A stretch of 64,000 nt of DNA from an uncultured Draconibacterium sp. GTDB taxonomy: Bacteria; Bacteroidota; Bacteroidia; Bacteroidales; Prolixibacteraceae. Every line of letters begins with the position of its first letter. The first letter of the stretch is position 1. The stretch is from positions 5,038,501 through 5,102,500 of the forward strand of contig NZ_OY782038.1 of NCBI RefSeq assembly GCF_963677575.1, given 5' to 3'. The translations under genes were made by a program, and so were the position numbers. Below are positions 58,488-64,000 of this stretch, piece after piece. Under the pieces are notes generated by a model. That model was not told where the DNA came from. It made no database searches and saw nothing but the letters and a program-made list of their open reading frames with translations.

Positions 58488-59855
58488 ATGAAAAGAGCAA
58501 TTTTGTTGGTAGTGCTGACACTGTTTGTAAGTCAGTTGGCTTTCTCGCAAAAGAAAATTTGGGATGAAACACCGGAACAGAAAATCGAGCGAATGAAGTG
58601 GTGGACCGATGCACGTTTCGGAATGTTTATTCACTGGGGATTGTATGCGCAGGCAGCGCGACATGAATGGGTGAAAAAAAACGAACGAATTTCGGATGAA
58701 GATTACGAGAAGTATTTCGAAATTTTTAACCCCGATCTTTTTGATCCGTCAGAATGGGCAAAAAAGGCAAAAGCTTCCGGAATGAAATATGCCGTTATAA
58801 CAACGAAGCATCACGAAGGCTTCAATATGTTTGCATCAGAATACACCGATTATACCGTTATGAACACGCCCTATGGGAAAGATATTATTAAACAGTGGGT
58901 GGATGCTTTTCGAGCCGAAGGACTTGGCATTGGATTTTATTATTCTTTAATCGACTGGCACCATCCTGACTATACAATTGATCGGGTGCATCCACAAAGT
59001 GCAACAACAAAAGAAGAATACGATGAGTTAAACAAGGGGCGCGATATGAATGTATATCGTAAATATTTGAAAAATCAGGTTCGTGAGATTCTTACTAATT
59101 ACGGTAAAATCGATATTCTTTGGTTGGATTATTCGTTTCCTGGAGAGTTTGGAAAGGGCAGAGATGATTGGGGCTCGGTGGAGCTGATGAAAATGGTTCG
59201 CGAGTTACAACCTGGTATTATTGTAAACGATCGTGCCGATTTGAAAGATTATTGGGGAGGTTGGGATTTTACAACACCCGAACAGTTTAAGGTAGATAAA
59301 TGGCCTGAAGAGAACGGTGTGCGAATTCCCTGGGAAACTTGCCAGACTTTTTCCGGCTCGTGGGGTTATTATCGCGACGAGCATACCTGGAAAGACAATA
59401 AACAGTTGCTCGTATTATTAATAGAGTCGGTAAGCAAAGGAGGTAACCTGTTATTAAATGTAGGTCCAACTGCGCGTGGTACTTTTGATTATCGGGCCGA
59501 TGATGCACTTGCCAAAATGGGTGAGTGGATGAAATACAATAGCAGGTCTATATATAATTGTACGCAGGCTCCCGACGAATTAGAGGCACCGGATAACACA
59601 ATATTAACATACAACCCGGAAACAAACCGGCTGTATGTGCACTTGTTGGATTATCCATTGCAGAATTTCCTGATGCGTGGTTACGGCGATAAAGTGAAAT
59701 ACGCACAGTTTTTACATGATGCATCAGAGATTAAGATCGGGAAGCCACATGGATATTGGGTAGAACAGGAGCAAGCTGAAAACGATATTAATTTGCTGTT
59801 GCCCGTAAACAAACCGAATGTTGAGATACCCGTAATCGAACTTTTCTTGAAATAG
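58488..59855 (+). CDS. Alpha-L-fucosidase, GH29
   Basis: A 455-residue secreted GH29 enzyme with signal peptide 1-20 (cleavage after AFS). The catalytic barrel has FGMFIHWGLY (44-53), TKHHEGFNMF (106-115) and nucleophile Asp214 in DILWLDYSF. A short C-terminal beta-domain (about 365-455) follows, with no carbohydrate-binding module. It differs strongly from the upstream fucosidase (a GH29 enzyme of another subgroup), so the two probably cleave different linkages. A strong terminator at 59881 ends the operon. Confidence 0.93.
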   Translation: MKRAILLVVLTLFVSQLAFSQKKIWDETPEQKIERMKWWTDARFGMFIHWGLYAQAARHEWVKKNERISDEDYEKYFEIFNPDLFDPSEWAKKAKASGMKYAVITTKHHEGFNMFASEYTDYTVMNTPYGKDIIKQWVDAFRAEGLGIGFYYSLIDWHHPDYTIDRVHPQSATTKEEYDELNKGRDMNVYRKYLKNQVREILTNYGKIDILWLDYSFPGEFGKGRDDWGSVELMKMVRELQPGIIVNDRADLKDYWGGWDFTTPEQFKVDKWPEENGVRIPWETCQTFSGSWGYYRDEHTWKDNKQLLVLLIESVSKGGNLLLNVGPTARGTFDYRADDALAKMGEWMKYNSRSIYNCTQAPDELEAPDNTILTYNPETNRLYVHLLDYPLQNFLMRGYGDKVKYAQFLHDASEIKIGKPHGYWVEQEQAENDINLLLPVNKPNVEIPVIELFLK

Positions 59856-59880
59856 CAGTAGTAATAGAAAAGAATATACA

Positions 59881-59911
59881 AGCCCCGGAATTAATTTTTC
59901 GGGGCTTTTTT
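59881..59911 (+). terminator. Rho-independent terminator of the fucosidase operon
   Basis: AGCCCCG / CGGGGCT stem with a 12-nt loop followed by five T residues, 26 bp after the stop codon. Confidence 0.9.
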
Positions 59912-60084
59912 GTTCTATTGCAAATCAGAATTTAATCTCAGTTATTTAATGCTGGAACTGTAACCCTATTCGGTTCTTCTCGTAACAATCAATCCGTCTG
60001 CTTTTTTTTGAAAATATATGGCGTCTGAATTTCAACGGATTATAAAAAAAGAGTGAAAAAAGATGCCTAAAAAGAGCGTAAAAG

Positions 60085-60115
60085 TTTGGAAGTATAAAAG
60101 TCTTGATTACTTTTG
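60085..60115 (+). promoter_or_regulatory. rrn promoter P1
   Basis: TTTG at 60085-60088 and TACTTTTG at 60108-60115 with exactly 19 nt between them, matching the Bacteroidota sigma-ABfr consensus (TTTG-19-TAnnTTTG). Confidence 0.75.
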
Positions 60116-60260
60116 CACCCGCTTAAGAGATAAAGCGACGTTCAAGAGACAAATTGATGGTAAGAGCAGAGTGATTGAAAGGCTGGTGGAACGGCACTGC
60201 AGATCGCGTCGGAGCTGCGAGATTTTAGCAATAAAATTTTCGAAAAAACTTTAAAAAAAG

Positions 60261-60292
60261 TTTTGGGAGTTTTGAAAAAGTAATTACCTTTG
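60261..60292 (+). promoter_or_regulatory. rrn promoter P2
   Basis: TTTTG at 60261-60265 and TACCTTTG at 60285-60292, again with a 19-nt spacer. Initiation is expected near 60299, about 240 bp upstream of mature 16S. Confidence 0.8.
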
Positions 60293-60537
60293 TCGCCCCG
60301 TTAAAAGGGAAACGAGTTCTGGTGGTGAGAGTGATTTTGAGAAGAAGGAAGCGCCAGAGAAAAATAGTAGAAAAGTAGATGACCGGCATTAAGAGGTAAA
60401 ATTTAAGATGCTGGTTTTTTTACGCAAGTTCTTTAAAATTTTGAAGCACAAAAAAGCAAGGTTAATAAAAAAACAACTTTGTTGATTTCTGAGAGACAAG
60501 TAAACCTTGAGCGAAAGATATTAAACTTTTTATATTT

Positions 60538-62061
<1,524 letters not shown>

Positions 62062-62216
62062 CTGGAGCCGAGGTTTAAGAAGTTTCAGTGACGAGATTGA
62101 CAATAGTTGTCCTTGCTTTTTTAAAAATATTACTGATAGAGTTCAAAGTTTAAAGTTCAAAGTTCAAAGAATTGCAACTCGAAACTTTAAACTCGAAACA
62201 CGGAACTCTATAAGAG

Positions 62217-62290
62217 AGTCCCGTAGCTCAGCTGGTTAGAGTACTACACTGATAATGTAGGGGTCCCCAGTTCAAGTCTGGGCGGGACTA
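62217..62290 (+). tRNA. tRNA-Ile (anticodon GAT)
   Basis: In the 16S-23S spacer. Acceptor AGTCCCG / CGGGACT, D-arm from GCTC, anticodon stem CTACA/TGTAG with loop CTGATAA (GAT), T-arm with TTCAAGT, discriminator A; CCA is not encoded. Confidence 0.95.
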
Positions 62291-62393
62291 CTGGAATATT
62301 GGAATGAAGGAATATGAGAATGGAGGAATGGGAAAAGCGAAAGTCGAAACCATTCTAATCTTCAAAACTCCAGCATTCTGATCTTCAAAGTTC

Positions 62394-62467
62394 GGGGGAT
62401 TAGCTCAGTTGGCTAGAGCGCTAGATTTGCATTCTAGAGGTCAAGGGTTCGACTCCCTTATTCTCCA
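62394..62467 (+). tRNA. tRNA-Ala (anticodon TGC)
   Basis: Acceptor GGGGGAT / ATTCTCC with G-U pairs, D-arm from GCTC, anticodon stem CTAGA/TCTAG with loop TTTGCAT (TGC), T-arm GGTTCGACTCC, discriminator A; CCA is not encoded. It follows tRNA-Ile as in most rrn spacers. Confidence 0.95.
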
Positions 62468-62623
62468 CGAGAGGCTGAATAAGTCGGAAGACAGAAGACG
62501 CAAAGTCGGAAGTCAAACAAAAAAAGTCCATGAAAATGGCAAACGTTCAAAACAGAAAATGAAATACTGAAAGACAGGCTAAGTTTATATAAAAGTAGGC
62601 AACTACAACTTAAAACTGTCACA

Positions 62624-62670
62624 AGATAAGGCTGGCGCCTGGTTTTGGGGTTCGATTCCCCGGTTATCTA
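62624..62670 (+). pseudogene. Truncated tRNA-like fossil in the rRNA spacer
   Basis: A 47-nt element with a 6-bp acceptor-like stem (AGATAA / TTATCT plus A) and an intact T-arm (GGGG TTCGATT CCCC) but no D-arm or anticodon arm between them. It looks like a tRNA gene with its middle deleted. It cannot decode. Confidence 0.6.
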
Positions 62671-62855
62671 CGGTTAACACCGGGAAAAGTACTGCGTACT
62701 GAGACTGATTACTGGTAGTTAAAAAGTTCTTTGGCATGTTGGGAAAAAATTTTGATGATTACGCGAGTAATTATCGAGAGTCAAATCAAATCACAAGATA
62801 GAGACGACAATTTTACAGAGATACAATTGAATCAATACGAGGATTCTCTAAAAAG

Positions 62856-64000
<1,145 letters not shown>

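Larger units (their letters stand above)
59912..60537 (+). other. rRNA operon leader region
   Basis: No protein gene is supported; a 63-codon frame at 60063 overlaps the first rrn promoter and is rejected. It contains two promoters (60085-60115, 60261-60292) and a transcribed leader of about 240 bp before 16S, where rRNA processing stems and antitermination sites are expected. Confidence 0.6.

Noticed and set aside
60063..60254. 63-codon open frame before the rRNA operon
   Set aside because: It overlaps rrn promoter P1 and shows no protein-like composition.

Overview
The window comes from a Bacteroidota genome, most likely an environmental or marine member of the Bacteroidales/Marinilabiliales. 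The evidence is the 16S/23S sequence, promoters of the TTTG-19 nt-TAnnTTTG type, TonB/DUF4249 pairs, and giant surface proteins with type IX secretion (T9SS) type B sorting domains and their PorP/SprF partners. It falls into three parts: the right-hand portion of an integrative element (about 1-24,990), a chromosomal block dominated by two giant repetitive adhesin-like genes (25,100-55,740), and a fucosidase pair followed by an rRNA operon (56,380-64,000).

Element portion. The window opens in the 3' end of a DUF3945-type gene followed by topB (361-2448), the usual pair in CTnDOT-like elements. Cargo follows, mostly on the minus strand: a HAD phosphatase, a sugar O-acetyltransferase, a Crp/Fnr regulator, and an operon that runs from a secreted C10 (streptopain-like) cysteine protease through two lipoproteins and a DUF4249 lipoprotein to a TonB-dependent receptor and a last lipoprotein. 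A TetR regulator and an alpha-oxoamine synthase (serine palmitoyltransferase/AONS family) come next. Element maintenance genes then reappear: an excisionase-like HTH protein and an rteC homologue broken, or recoded, at an A9 run. Between two 140-bp direct repeats (15,446 and 21,554) lies a plus-strand module: two small genes, then a tightly coupled operon of two transglutaminase-like secreted paralogues, a short RHS-core protein ending in a metzincin metalloprotease domain, an immunity-like lipoprotein, a fossil tail of a second metzincin effector, and a second, paralogous lipoprotein. A degenerate RHS core lies just downstream. This looks like a polymorphic-toxin style locus and is the best candidate here for an undescribed system. 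The element ends with small genes and a large serine recombinase whose reading frame runs antisense through a tRNA-Arg gene and its terminator.

Chromosomal block. A small three-gene plus-strand cluster (HD-domain hydrolase, YjbQ-like protein, BFD-type [2Fe-2S] protein) faces two tandem minus-strand units, each a giant gene followed by a sprF gene. The first protein has 5471 residues (von Willebrand A domain, 34 near-identical 90-residue units); the second has 3397 residues (different N-terminus, 25 near-identical 81-residue units). They share about 875 almost identical C-terminal residues. A 50-bp copy of the 3' end of the BFD gene sits at 44,481, so the second unit arose by tandem duplication of a segment beginning inside that gene.

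Right end. Two GH29 alpha-L-fucosidases form an operon with a clear terminator. Tandem rrn promoters, 16S rRNA, tRNA-Ile(GAT), tRNA-Ala(TGC), a truncated tRNA-like fossil and the start of 23S rRNA complete the window. All family assignments were made by reading motifs; no database search was run.
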